Shown here in pieces: positions 1-14,355 of a stretch of 64,000 nucleotides of DNA. How positions within the stretch are numbered: the first letter of the stretch is position 1; every line of letters begins with the position of its first letter. Below the pieces are notes generated by a model that made no database searches, was not told the origin of the DNA, and saw only the letters and a program-made list of their open reading frames with translations. A program made the translations under genes and the position numbers. The stretch is from Halocaridina rubra. Taxonomy: Eukaryota > Arthropoda > Malacostraca > Decapoda > Atyidae. The stretch is taken from positions 32,091-96,090 of the forward strand of contig JAXCGZ010011579.1 in the NCBI GenBank assembly GCA_037179515.1, given 5' to 3'.

Positions 1-977
1 ACAGGTTTCAGTTTGAGGGCCACTTTTGTTCCTTGTATACGTAAATGATCTACCAGAGTCTGTAAATTCATTCATGAATATGTTTGCAGATGATGCAAAG
101 ATTGTGAAGAAAGTAAAAAACGAGAACAATGGTAGAGAACTTCAGGAAGATGTAAATGGTCTTTATGAGTGGTCAGAGAAGTGGCTAATGAAATTCAATA
201 CTTCAGAATGTAAGGTAATGAGAATGGGTACAAGTTCAAGTGGGCCCAAGCTTGACTACTCGGTGGTAGGAGTACAATTTCAAGAGAAAAAGAATGAGAG
301 AGATCTAGGATTAAACATACCGGCCGAGTTGTCTCCAGAAATTCATATAAATGGCATAGTAAGGGCAGGATATGCTTTCTTAACTAATGTAAGGGTAGCC
401 CTCAGGCACATGGACTAGGAATTGTTCAGAAATATTTATGTAACCAATGTGAGACCAAATCTTGAATATGAAGCCCCCTTTAGGAATTTGCACTTGAAAA
501 AATGCATAGGTAAGATGGAAAAAGTTCAAAGACATGCCATGATGCTGGTGCCAGAAATACGCATTCTCAGTTATGATGAGATTCTGAGGGTATTAGACTT
601 ACCATCACTCGAAGCTAGAAGATTGAGGTGGGATATGATGCTAGATTTTAAATTCCTTCATGGTTGTGACAGAGTGGATTGGGATCGATATTTTGATATG
701 GTTGGCACTAGAACTAGAGGTCATAGTTTTAAGCTTCTTATGAAAACTTCTTTGCAGGATGTAAGGAGGTACTTTTTTTTAGTGTAAGAGTAGCTGATAA
801 CTGGTATTGGTTAAGCTAGGAGGTAGTTAATGCTAACTCAATCCATAGTTTTAAGGACAAGTATGATAAGGATCACTATGTGCAAAATGAAACCAACCAG
901 GAGACGGGAATTTACGAGCTTGGGGCTCTTCCCGTAAGCACAGCTAGGTAATTATAATTAGGAAATTACACAAAACA
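1..977 (+). mobile_element. LINE-A copy 1: 3' part of a CR1/jockey-like LINE, decayed
   Basis: The reverse-transcriptase half of a non-LTR retrotransposon enters from the left edge. Residues around 26-418 read YVNDLP followed by FADDAK, the catalytic YADD/FADD box. 422-787 continues in another reading frame with the thumb and C-terminal part (KLEYAAPFWNP-like and PSLEARR-like blocks). A stop near 418 and a stop near 786 break the frame, so it is a pseudogene. The copy ends in the family's 3' tail, a GCTCTTCCCGTAAGCAC block followed by TAGGTAATTA-type simple sequence at about 928-977. The same tail recurs at about 11035-11070, 11360-11400, 13415-13450, 52430-52460 and 59086-59118. Family assignment rests on the RT boxes; the exact clade is not certain. 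Confidence 0.8.
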
Positions 978-1246
978 TTGAACGGGAGAGAAAATGTAGG
1001 ATTTTGATTATGGGAGATTTTAATCATAGAGAGATAGATTGGATAAATCTGGACCCACACAGTGGGAATGACTAATTCAGGGCAAGATTTCTATATTGTG
1101 TACAAGGGAATTTTCTACTTCAACATGTACTGGAACCAACGAGGGCCAGGGGTGGGGATGAGCTATCTCTGTTTGATCTAGTATTCATAGCAAATGTGTT
1201 GGATATTGAAAATAATGAGCATGAACAACCAATTGGAAAGAATGAC
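978..1246 (+). pseudogene. LINE-A copy 2, endonuclease part (left of the LTR insertion)
   Basis: Directly after the tail of copy 1 comes an apurinic-type endonuclease fragment of the same kind of LINE. In one frame it reads IMGDFNHREIDW (about 1005-1045, the GDFN motif) and later SLFDLVF and IGKND, interrupted by one TAA at about 1072. The reading frame continues across the LTR element: GKND here joins YCVLLM at 8731, restoring the GxSDH-like region of the endonuclease. This identifies 978-1246 and 8727-11066 as one interrupted LINE. Confidence 0.75.
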
Positions 1247-2159
1247 TGTCGTATGACTTCCGTCATACTGAAGCCGGAATCTGAAACTTGTAACAAATCT
1301 TGAGGGGTAACGGTTGGTCGAGGGCACAGATATTTTATTACATGCCCTCACTTTTATTGAGTTTTGGGTGCAGACCATGTTTTCCCTTGGGACCACCAAG
1401 ATTTGTGGCTAGGCACCTGGAACTAACCGCTGGCGCCATGCACCCCCCCCCCAAGAGGCCTACAGGATAAGGGACCCTCGGTCCTCGAAAACACCACAAG
1501 TCGTGAAGAGAAACATGAGAGGCTAGAAGTCAAGCGTGAAATAGAATACTCTCCCAATTGTTTTCTGCGGTACAGCCAAGGTACAGCCAATATTTGTAGA
1601 AAGTGTCAAGGAGATATACGACCGGACCCATGAGACTTGGCATCCGACATGGAGTGCCTGAGGAGGGTGGGAAAGGCCAAGAAGTTAGCCAATTCCTAAA
1701 CCACAAGAAACACAAACATTTAACCCGTACGTATGTACATGCCCTGGAGAGATACCCAATAGCCACGCTCTGACCTGGAACTTTTCCGTTCTATAGGTTT
1801 ATTGAAATAGTCCCTCCCCGAAATAGGGAGGGACTCCACTTCGAACCTGGCGTTGATTTGCAGGACTGGATGTCACTCGAGTTCATTGGCAGGATTGGAT
1901 GTTAAGCCACGCCCTGCCCCGGGGGTATTTCAAGAACCACCCAGGGCAGACACAGTTAGTTAGAACTTTGCCCGGGGCACGAATAGATCATAGATTGTGA
2001 TAGTCATAGGGTGGGGGCATTGAGGCGTCGAATGTGTTGTACTCTAGAATAAATTAAGATAAAGGAACCACTGCTTGTCCATTCTTACCTTGCACCCTTC
2101 TGGTACTAATATTAACGTGGTGAAATAATAATTATAACGTAGTGATTAACACTACGTCA
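1247..2159 (+). repeat. 5' LTR of the gag-only element
   Basis: 913 bp, TG...CA ends, near-identical to 7814-8726. An AATAAA polyadenylation signal is at 2048-2053. Three perfect short hairpins are visible: GTATGAC/GTCATAC at the very 5' end (1250-1267), TCCCTCCC/GGGAGGGA (1811-1833) and ACGTAGTG/CACTACGT at the 3' end (2137-2157). A C-tract at about 1442-1452 differs in length from the other LTR. Confidence 0.9.
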
Positions 2160-2160
2160 G

Positions 2161-2178
2161 TGGTGGCAGCGCAGTACG
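2161..2178 (+). other. Candidate primer-binding site of the gag-only element
   Basis: One base after the LTR the sequence starts TGGTGGCAGCGCAG, with the TGG expected for pairing to a tRNA CCA end. It resembles, imperfectly, the complement of initiator tRNA-Met. The tRNA identity is not certain. Confidence 0.45.
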
Positions 2179-2252
2179 GATCATCACGCCCGGAAAACAT
2201 ACGAAGAGACTCTCATATCAGAAGAAACCAGTGCGAAGAAAAGAAAATAAGA

Positions 2253-2924
2253 ATGGCAAAAGCAGAAATCCAACATCTTCCAATTCAAGAAATGAGTGAA
2301 GAGGCCAAACACCGGAGAATTCTCGAACTGGAGGAGCACGTGCTGCGCCTACAAACTCCTGCCGACGTTGCTCCGTCGAGAAGGAACTTGGTCAACGCCG
2401 ACAGAGAAACCGACGCCTCAAACATCGACGAACAGCCTGCCGCTCCGAGCCCCGTGGTGACACAGGGAACGCAGCAGGACAAGCCCCCACCCAGTGCCCT
2501 GGTTGTAAAGGAGCCTCGAGTCAAAAATTCACTTTTATACCTCGACGGCGCAAATGTAAAAGACCGCGAATGTCCGTCCATAATTCCCGCGACCGACTTC
2601 CTGAAATACTTGGGTCTGCGGATGAGAAGTGACGAGTGGTCAAACAGAGAATATTATGAAACTTTTAAGAAACTATTCCTAAGATATTTCTTAGTAAGCC
2701 GAAGTGTGACCGGAGCATTGAGTGAAAATGCCCATTACAAGAAATATAAGTTGCCGGATCCAACCAAGAAGATGGCGATTCGTCGATTTTACTCGAGAGA
2801 AGAAGGAGAACCCCCTCCTTCCTTGCCTTCTGCCATGAAGTTCTTCAGGACCACCTCCTTAAAACAGCTAAGTACTTGTGATCTGTATCCAGTGAGTAAT
2901 GGGACAATTAGTAAAAGAAATTGA
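2253..2924 (+). CDS. Gag-like protein of the LTR element
   Basis: An uninterrupted frame runs from 2142 to a TGA at 2922-2924. The first ATG (2142) lies inside the LTR, so the ATG at 2253 (MAKAEIQHLP) is the likelier start, giving about 223 aa. An N-terminal heptad-like stretch (EEAKHRRILELEEHVLRL) suggests a short coiled coil. The middle is Pro/Ala/Gln-rich and the C-terminal half is basic, with a KKLFLRYF segment and many Lys/Arg. I see no CCHC zinc knuckle, no protease DTG and no polymerase motif. Its place after a 5' LTR and PBS suggests Gag. I do not recognise the family, and the function is inferred from position only. Confidence 0.5.
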   Translation: MAKAEIQHLPIQEMSEEAKHRRILELEEHVLRLQTPADVAPSRRNLVNADRETDASNIDEQPAAPSPVVTQGTQQDKPPPSALVVKEPRVKNSLLYLDGANVKDRECPSIIPATDFLKYLGLRMRSDEWSNREYYETFKKLFLRYFLVSRSVTGALSENAHYKKYKLPDPTKKMAIRRFYSREEGEPPPSLPSAMKFFRTTSLKQLSTCDLYPVSNGTISKRN

Positions 2925-5518
2925 GGTCGGTGGACGCCGCCATTTTATCTTGTAGTTATGCTTTGACTCAGCCAACCCGCCTGTGAGGGGTGTGGCGCCT
3001 AATAAGTTGATAAAAGAATTTCTGTACCCATTACTAACATGGATAATTTGTACTAATAGCTATAAGCAGTAATAAACTCCATTTTTTGTTATAATTTGAG
3101 TAATATAAAGAAATTGCGTTGGAAGTGTGTTCCATTTATTTGTATTAATGCTTAGATTGAATTTTAAGAACGCGAATGTATCGATTTTAAATTGACAAAT
3201 TTAATGCACGTGAAATCACTATTACGGTATATTAATTTCTTAAGTGTAAGAATTATAGTGAGTAATATACTTGAATCTGCTTTTAAGGTTTTACTTAGAA
3301 CACGTGTGATTTTCGAGAAAGGAATGCAGAAGTGACCAATCGATCTCCCAACCTCGTTATTATAAATATGTAGTAATTGTACTGATCTTTGATATTTTAA
3401 GTACGTGTAAAGTCATTTGTATATAAATTTCTTAAAGCGTAAGAAATCGAGTGTTAAGATTGCGCCTGTTTTCAAGGTTCTTTCTTTTTTTGTTTGTTTT
3501 TTCTCCGTGGGAGTAATGTTTTAGCGAAAGAAAGACATAAATGACAGATTGTTCTTTTAATGTTGTTATGATGAAGAGATTAACATTACGATACGTGTGT
3601 GGCATGCTTATTTGAAGAATAAGAAATTTTGTGATATTGTTTAGAGATGAGTTTTTTAATTTCGCACTATGGAGGTGAAAGTAAGAGTAAATTAGAGGAA
3701 TTTGTGCTGTCCTAGAATAGGGAAGGTTTTTCAGTGTCACCCTAACGTAGCTTCAAGGGAGTAGAATGTTTGTTTGTTCGTTAGAATGGGACCTAGGACT
3801 GGTGAGGCAGTCTGTGACCGTGCGGCCCAACCGAGATTTCACCTTTACACTTCTTCAGAGTGGTAGGGAAAGGGAAACCAACGCGTTGTAAATAAAAGAG
3901 AATTTTCCATAGACAGAGAGAAAGGGAATGCAAATTTGAATGTGAGCGCATGTGAGCGAATGAGTATAATGAGTGTAATAGGGGTATAATGGGGGGGTTG
4001 CTCTAGGGGGTGTAATCGCGGAAAGCACCGTTAGGAAACATGATTGGGGAGTCTCTGCGAGGGTCGTTCCCCTGCTCCGCCAGGTTCTTCTGCATGCCAT
4101 ATCAGAGTATTTTTATGGGAGGTGATGCACTGTTCCAATATCTAGTGAGGGATATTTTTGAGAAAGTGATTCTCCACCTGCCCAGATATGGTTGAGATGC
4201 CAAGTTTGTTTTATTTTTGTTTTGTCCCCTACTCCGCCAATGAGATTATTATTCGATTTCCGAGAGAGATTCCAAGATAGATATTACGTGATAAAGGACG
4301 TGAATCTATGAATGATTCTTTATTTTCTTTGCTAGCTGCAGTATATACATTATTTGTCTGAAGAGATATGTTAGATTGATAAAATAAAACTTTGCGGGTT
4401 TTAGCCATGATAATGTTTATCAAAATTATTTCAGTTTGGTCATAAAGAAAGAGTGAGAGCTGACACGAAATGACAACAAGAATGTTACACAGCAGTTTCC
4501 CGTATTTGAGAGAGCAGAAGTTGATACAGAAGCCAAAAGAACAGGGGAGAAAACAGCGCCCACATGCGCACCCCTGTAAAAGCAAACAGCCAGAACAGTT
4601 ATAAGTCGAACTTCTCCCTGTTCTGGAGGAAATTCTGTTGTATAGTAATTGAAATAAGTCAAATTCGAGATAGTAAAAGAATATATATATATATTTTCTG
4701 TTTGAATTGTTCATGTACAACTCCGTACGAGATTTTGAAACTTAAGCAAAATACATTCTTTACTGTTGCTAATGAAATATACTTTTTGTTTTTATTATTG
4801 CATACACAGAGACAGGCTTTTTATATTCTTTGATACCCGTTTTTGTTATATAGTTCTTTATGTATTGAAGAAATCTTTAAAATCTTAATTAAAGAGTTTT
4901 GAAAGATTATCTAGAAATAATTATTGTTAATTACTGTTACTGTTATGAATTTAAAATTATAATTGAGCTAATTAAGATAATTAAGATTCTCAGAAATTAT
5001 ATGTTGAGTTTTAAATTTAAAATTAATGATATTTAAGTCATTATAAGATGTCTGTTAAGAAAAAGATATTTGTACTTTTGTTGATAGTAGTAGAGATATT
5101 GTCACATATGATTTTAATCTTTTGCTTTAATTTCATCAGAGTGTGGGCGCTCCGACTCAACCCTCTGATTATTAGCAAGAAAAGGATTGTCATTATAGAC
5201 GAGGATGTGTATGCTGTTACAGTAAAGTCCTTAGCAATATTAAACAGAAAGGAATAGATTTATGCTTCGACGTTTCTGCAGTTGTACACTAAGTTCTTTT
5301 GCTTTTGTTTTTTTTGTTGATGGGGAATAAGAATAGCCCTCTGACAATAAACGTAAGACTCTATCGATAGCCATTGCTAACGTTTGTTCACTTTCATTTG
5401 TTTATTTATTCTTTTATTAGAGATACTCTGCGACAATTTTTTATTTTCAGTACAAGTAAAAGAAGGAAGCCTGTCTCGCCTGACCACAGGGTGGAAACCG
5501 CAATGTATTTCAAGGTCG

Positions 5519-5576
<58 letters not shown>

Positions 5577-7800
5577 ACTCTGAGACTGACAGATCCTTCT
5601 TCCGATACTACAAGAATGTTGCCGTCATTGATTCTTTCTTTTTGTGTTTTTTTTCCAGCGAAGCTAGGCGATAATTGTGCCTACATTTTATTGCAGTGAT
5701 AGATTGTTGCATGCTGTTATTGCATAAATACTGATAAGACATCGGTAGTACCGCCATTTGCATAAATATTTTTGCCATATGTCGCAACTGTTTAGAGAAT
5801 AGATAGAACTCCCATTGACAAATTGTGGAGCCAGCAAGTTGCCACTTATGCTCTATATATATACATAGATTATGACAGCAAGAATTTGGATAGTAAAAGA
5901 GACTGTGTTAGAATGAGCATTACTATGAAATATAAGTATAGAACTCTGTTCTTACTTCTGAATGCCAGTCTCCATTGTATATATATTGATATTTCTGATT
6001 TAGTATATTTATTTTTATTGTTTATTATTCTTATTTTGATCATGATTATTAGTAATGTTATTATGTTGACTGATATTGTTGCTATCTCTCAATGGCCTGT
6101 TGCTAACTATTATTTTTGAAATACAATCAGCAGTAATCTGATGATTTGTATCTTTTATCTGAATTCATACTTGATGTTATTGTAGCCACTGCTAATAAGA
6201 ATATTTCTTTAGTGTTTTTTCTCAGTATTTAATGATAGTTCTTTTTGATGTCTATAGTAGAGTAATGCTATGTAGCAGTTTCTCAGCCAAGTCCTAAGTA
6301 TCTTGGAGTAATAATCTAGTTGTGTAGACACATACCTTTCATTACCACCCTATTTCTAGGCAGCCCCGACCTGCAAGTTCTAAAAGTCTTTAGGTTTTGT
6401 CCTCTCAAACAAGTCCCTGTTGCCCATTGAATAGAGATTGCAATCACTTGCAGTTGCAGGGGAGGCAAAGTATAGCCTCCGATTACCAACGTATGGCCAT
6501 TGTTGGTACCCTGAAGTCATAGGGAACCTTTTTTACAACTGTAGTAGTGACATAGGTTCAAATTTTCATCCCGAGGTCTGCTTCGAAGGTACGTGTGGAT
6601 TGCAGTACTGAAGAGAAATCGCTGTGACGTTGCAGGTCTCCTACAGGGTGGTCTTAGTCAAGATCGGCCGAGGGTAGGACGAAAAAGCCAGGCTGGAAGG
6701 ATTAGAAAGGTGCATCGATCGCTTCCTCTTTGTCTTGCCTATCTTGGAAAGAAGATAATTTATGGTAGTGTACGAACCTGGGCCTGCAGCAAGGACGGCG
6801 GGGGAGTGAAAAAATGAGGAGACAGAGAACCGTTTTATAGCGCCTAGCAAGAATTTCATGAGCAAGAAAAAAGAGAAAACAAAAGTCTTTAATATCCTAA
6901 AAACACTCTAAAAAGCCATGTAAACGAATTGATGAAATCCCAGAGAGAAAGAAGGGTATTTAAAAATCCCTTATTAGTTGTTGGAAAGAACAACCCACGC
7001 TTTAGAACTGAAGAAAAAAAATGGGAAAGAAAAGGTCCCCTTTTATTATTTGTTTTACCTGGTTTTAAGATAATTTTAAGCGACAACTCAGAGACTCCTT
7101 TAAAGATAGTTTTTGAATAAGTGCCTTTGATGAATTGTATGATTTGCACCGACAGTAATAAGTTGTCTTCTGCTTAAATAATATTAGTGTTTTGCTTTAG
7201 CATTATCATTGTTTGAATCATGATTTAATCTTTGTGTTCACTAAGTTCTCATATCAGTTTGTCTCTGAATAGGAATTGCACATTGGAATGATGAATGTTT
7301 TCTGACTTTTCACATCGTAACCAATATTTTGTTTCAGGAGTAGTTTTTTAAGGCCTAATTTTAAGACAAATCAATGCCCCATAGTAACGATAGGAAGTTT
7401 CCATTTATGTTATTGTCTATCGCATTTTAAATGTTCGTACATACTAATGTTCTACATGATTTATCTTTTTACTGTAGCTAACCAACTTTTGTAAATCTTT
7501 TGAAAAAGGAGAGAAGTAGACACAGTAACGTCATGATCTAAACTAACTTGTGATCTTAATTAGTGTTTAATAATGAGTAGTTACACACTGAAATCCTAAT
7601 GATTAAAGTTAATTTTATTTGTTGAATATAGGAATGTTTGTACTAAAGATTGTTTAGTGTTCATAGAACTAGGAATTCTTAGAAAATAGCTTAAATAATT
7701 TGGCCCCATTTCTATTGTAAACTAATGTTAGCTAGGATATGTCCAAGAGCTCTCGAAAAATTATCCCATGCTTCAACTGAAATAAGAGATATTTCAGTTT
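2925..7800 (+). other. Non-coding interior of the gag-only LTR element
   Basis: 4.9 kb of mostly AT-rich DNA without a credible gene. No pol motifs were found on either strand; short open frames are all under 165 codons and lack family signatures. It holds a (CT)n tract (5521-5577) and a GC-richer block at about 6355-6845. The origin of the block is unknown. Confidence 0.6.
5521..5577. repeat. (CT)n microsatellite
   Basis: About 28 CT units with one A interruption, inside the gag-only LTR element. Confidence 0.95.
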
Positions 7801-7801
7801 T

Positions 7802-7813
7802 GGTTGGGAGGGA
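7802..7813 (+). other. Polypurine tract of the gag-only element
   Basis: GGTTGGGAGGGA lies immediately before the 3' LTR at 7814, the expected site for plus-strand priming. Confidence 0.6.
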
Positions 7814-8726
7814 TGTCGTATGACTTCCGTCATACTGAAGCCGGAATCTGAAACTTGTAACAAATCTTGAGGGGTAACGGTTGGTCGAGGGCACAGATAT
7901 TTTATTACATGCCCTCACTTTTATTGAGTTTTGGGTGCAGACCATGTTTTCCCTTGGGACCACCAAGATTTGTGGCTAGGCACCTGGAACTAACCGCTGG
8001 CGCCATGCACCCCCCCCAAGAGGCCTACAGGATAAGGGACCCTCGGTCCTCGAAAACACCACAAGTCGTGAAGAGAAACATGAGAGGCTAGAAGTCAAGC
8101 GTGAAATAGAATACTCTCCCAATTGTTTTCTGCGGTACAGCCAAGGTACAGCCAATGTTTGTAGAAAGTGTCAAGGAGATATATGACTGGACCCATGAGA
8201 CTTGGCATCCGACATGGAGTGCCTGAGGAGGGTGGGAAAGGCCAAGAAGTTAGCCAATTCCTAAACCACAAGAAACACAAACATTTAACCCGTACGTATG
8301 TACATGCCCTGGAGAGATACCCAATAGCCACGCTCTGACCTGGAACTTTTCTGTTCTATAGGTTTATTGAAATAGTCCCTCCCCGAAATAGGGAGGGACT
8401 CCACTTCGAACCTGGCGTTGATCTGCAGGACTGGATGTCACTCGAGTTCATTGGCAGGATTGGATGTTAAGCCACGCCCTGCCCCGGGGGTATTTCAAGA
8501 ACCACCCAGGGCAGACACAGTTAGTTAGAACTTTGCCCGGGGCACGAATAGATCATAGATTGTGATAGTCATAGGGTGGGGGCATTGAGGCGTCGAATGT
8601 GTTGTACTCTAGAATAAATTAAGATAAAGGAACCACTGCTTGTCCATTCTTACCTTGCACCCTTCTGGTACTAATATTAATATTTGGTGAAATAATAATT
8701 ATAACGTAGTGATTAACACTACGTCA
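7814..8726 (+). repeat. 3' LTR of the gag-only element
   Basis: 913 bp, matches 1247-2159 apart from about six substitutions and two small indels. AATAAA is at 8613-8618. It is followed by the TSD TGAC and then the interrupted LINE-A frame. Confidence 0.9.
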
Positions 8727-11066
<2,340 letters not shown>

Positions 11067-11400
11067 GGTGACGATTTCTAAATTCCTTCATGGTCATGAT
11101 AGAGTGGATAGGGATCGATATTTTGATATGGCTGGCACTAGAACTAGAGGTCATAGTTTGAGGCTTCGTAAGAAAACGTCTTTGTAAGATGTAAGGAAAT
11201 ACTTTTTTAGTGTAAGAGTAGTTGATAATTGGAATTGGCTAAGCGTGGAGATAGTTATTGCTAACTAAATCCATAGGTTTAAGGAGATATATGATAATTA
11301 TCAGTAAGTACAAAATGGAACTGACCAGGAGACTGAAAGTTGTGAGCTTGGGGCTTTTTCCCGTAAGCACATTTAAGTAGCAACAATTTGGTAATTACAC
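11067..11400 (+). pseudogene. LINE-A copy 3: 3' fragment
   Basis: A 5'-truncated fragment of only the C-terminal ORF2 and 3' tail. It matches the other copies from the LHGHDRVDRDRYFDM-like block through the SVRVVDNWNWLS-like block and the GGGGCTTTTTCCCGTAAGCAC tail. It starts right after the tail of copy 2. Confidence 0.75.
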
Positions 11401-13450
11401 ACACATCTTTTGTGACGAATACGGTAAGATGATAGATTGTTGCATACCTTTCACCAAGATAGGAGTTCATCATGCCAGAGAGAAATGGTTCAATAATGGG
11501 TGTAAGAGAGCTAAGGACTGGAGAGACAAATGCTGGAAAAGGATTAGTAAGAGAAAAAGCATAAATGCCTGCTAGACTTATAAAAGAGCAAAAAAATTAT
11601 TACCTAAGTAAAATAAGAGAGGCAGAGAGAGATTATGTAAAGTATATCACCAAGATGGCTAGAGTAAATCCCTAATTTTACTACAGCTTTATCAGAGGAA
11701 AACTGAAGGTAAAAGAACAAATTTAAAAGCTACAGAGAGCGGATGGAAGCATCACTGAGACAGATGAAGAAATATCTGCGAAGAATTGAACAAGGAGATT
11801 CAGTCAAAATTTACAGCAGAAAATTCCCCACACCCTCAGATTGCAAAGAAAGGAGCTCATGGGCAGGTATTAGAGAACTTCATCTTATTAGCCTTAGAGG
11901 TATGCAAAGCACTGATGGAGTTAGATGCCCATAAAACTACAGGTCCTGATGATATATCCCTTTATGCATTTAAGAAGTGCGCTAAATCAATATCTGTGGC
12001 ATTAAGTATCATATTGGAAAAGTCGCTGGAATCAGGGGAGATTCCTAGATGCTGGAAACAAGCGGAAGTGGTTCCTATCTTCTAAAAGGGAAGGAGGGAT
12101 ACAGCTCTAAACTATAGACTTGTTTCCATGACCAGCATTGCTTGAAAAGTTATGGAGAAACGACTAAGAAAACATATGTCTCTTCAATTGGAATATTTAA
12201 ACTTTTTGTCAGTGAAAAGACATGGCTTCAGAGAGGGCATATCAACAGTAACAAACTTATTAGAATTTTATGATGAGGTAAGTCGAATTTTACAGGAAAG
12301 AGAGGGCTAGGTAGATTTCATATTCCTAGACTGCCAGAAAGCATTTGACGCGGTCCCACACAGTAATCTTATAAAGAAGCCGCAAACAATATCGAGAATA
12401 GGTGGGAATGTCTTAGAATGGATAAAAATTTAGTCAGAAGGAAGGGAATAGAGGATTAGAGTAAAACACTCAGTGTCAGAATGGAGGAGAGTTGTTGTGG
12501 AGTTCCACAGGGTACAGTTTGAGGGCCACTATAGTTCCTTTTATATGCAAATAACCTAGCAGAGTCTGTAAATTAATTTGTGAATATTTTTGTAGATGTT
12601 GCAAATATTGTAAAGAAAGTAAGAAATGAAAACAATGGTAGAGAACTTCAGGAAGACCTAAATAGTCTGCATTATTGGTCAGAAAAGTGGTTAATGAAAT
12701 TCAATGCTTCTAAATGTATTATAATGAGAATGGATACAAGTGCAAGAAGGCTCAAGCTTGATTACTCAATGGCTGGAGTAGAACTTCAAGAGACAGAGAA
12801 TGAGAGATATCTAGGAGTACACATACTGGCAGCTCTGTCTCCAGAAATGCATATAAATGGCATAGTAAGGGCAGCATATGCCTTCTTAGCAAATGTAAGG
12901 TAGCCTTCAGGTACATGGATAAGGTAATGTTTATAAATATTTATGTAACCTATGTGAAGCCAAAGCTTGAATATGCAGCCCCCTTTTGGAATCCATATTT
13001 AAAAAAAAAAAAACACGTAGTTAAGCTGGAGAAAGTTCAAAGACATACCACGAAACTGATGCCAGAAATACACAATCTCAGTTTTGAGGAGAGGGTGAGG
13101 GAATTAGACTTACCATCACTCGAAGCTAGAAGAATGAGGAGTGATATGGTGACGGTTTTTAAATACCTTCACGGTTATGACAGAGTGGATAGGGATCGAT
13201 ATTTTGGTATGACTGTTTGAAGTTTCGTAAGAAAACTTCTTTGTAGGCTGTATGGAAGTACTTTTTTAGTAAGAGTAGTTGATAACTGGAATTGGCTAAG
13301 CGAGGAGGTAGTTAATACTATCTCAATCCATAGTTTTCAGGACAAGTATGACAAGTATCACTAGGTAAAAAATGGATCCGAACGAGAGACGGGAAATTAC
13401 GAGCTTGAGCCTCTTTCGGGTGAGCACTATTAGGTAATTAAAATTTAGGT
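11401..13450 (+). pseudogene. LINE-A copy 4: 5'-truncated, ORF2 from linker to tail
   Basis: Begins at the position that corresponds to about 8889 in copy 2 and runs to the family tail. Pieces in order: linker (about 11410-11780), 11786-12085 with a TTGPDDISLYAFKK block of RT, the GFRE region at about 12225, DCQKAFDAVPH (about 12330), 12580-12903 (FVDVA in place of FADDA, so the catalytic box is lost) and 12915-13220 (KPKLEYAAPFWNPYL). An A-tract at 13001-13013 adds lysine codons. Numerous stops and shifts; inactive. Confidence 0.8.
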
Positions 13451-14130
<680 letters not shown>

Positions 14131-14141
14131 AGAGACAGTCA

Positions 14142-14151
14142 AGGTATATAT

Positions 14152-14231
<80 letters not shown>

Positions 14232-14258
14232 ATATATAATATATATATATATTATATA
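14142..14258. repeat. (TA)n microsatellite with AAT interruptions
   Basis: TA repeats broken by several TATTATA/TAATATA units. Confidence 0.9.
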
Positions 14259-14355
14259 TGCAAATTAAACTGTTATATCACAGCACAATATGAAGCAAAA
14301 AAAAAAAGGCCCATAAATAAAACAAATAAGAAGCGAAGATGTACTATATATTACG

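Larger units (their letters stand above)
1247..8726 (+). mobile_element. Gag-only LTR retrotransposon (LARD-like), nested in LINE-A
   Basis: Two direct 913-bp repeats (1247-2159 and 7814-8726) begin TGTCGTA and end TACGTCA. They are flanked by a 4-bp target duplication TGAC (1243-1246 and 8727-8730). They differ by only a handful of substitutions and two small indels, so the insertion is young. A TGG-starting primer-site candidate follows the left repeat and a purine tract precedes the right one. The 5.65-kb interior carries one gag-like ORF at the left and no recognisable protease, reverse transcriptase, RNase H or integrase. A non-autonomous large retrotransposon derivative fits best. The superfamily is unassigned; the short TSD and PBS style suggest Ty3/gypsy-like but do not prove it. 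Confidence 0.85.

Noticed and set aside
4229..4720. 163-codon open frame on the - strand in the LTR element interior
   Set aside because: No recognisable motif, odd composition, no start context or neighbouring signals; likely chance.
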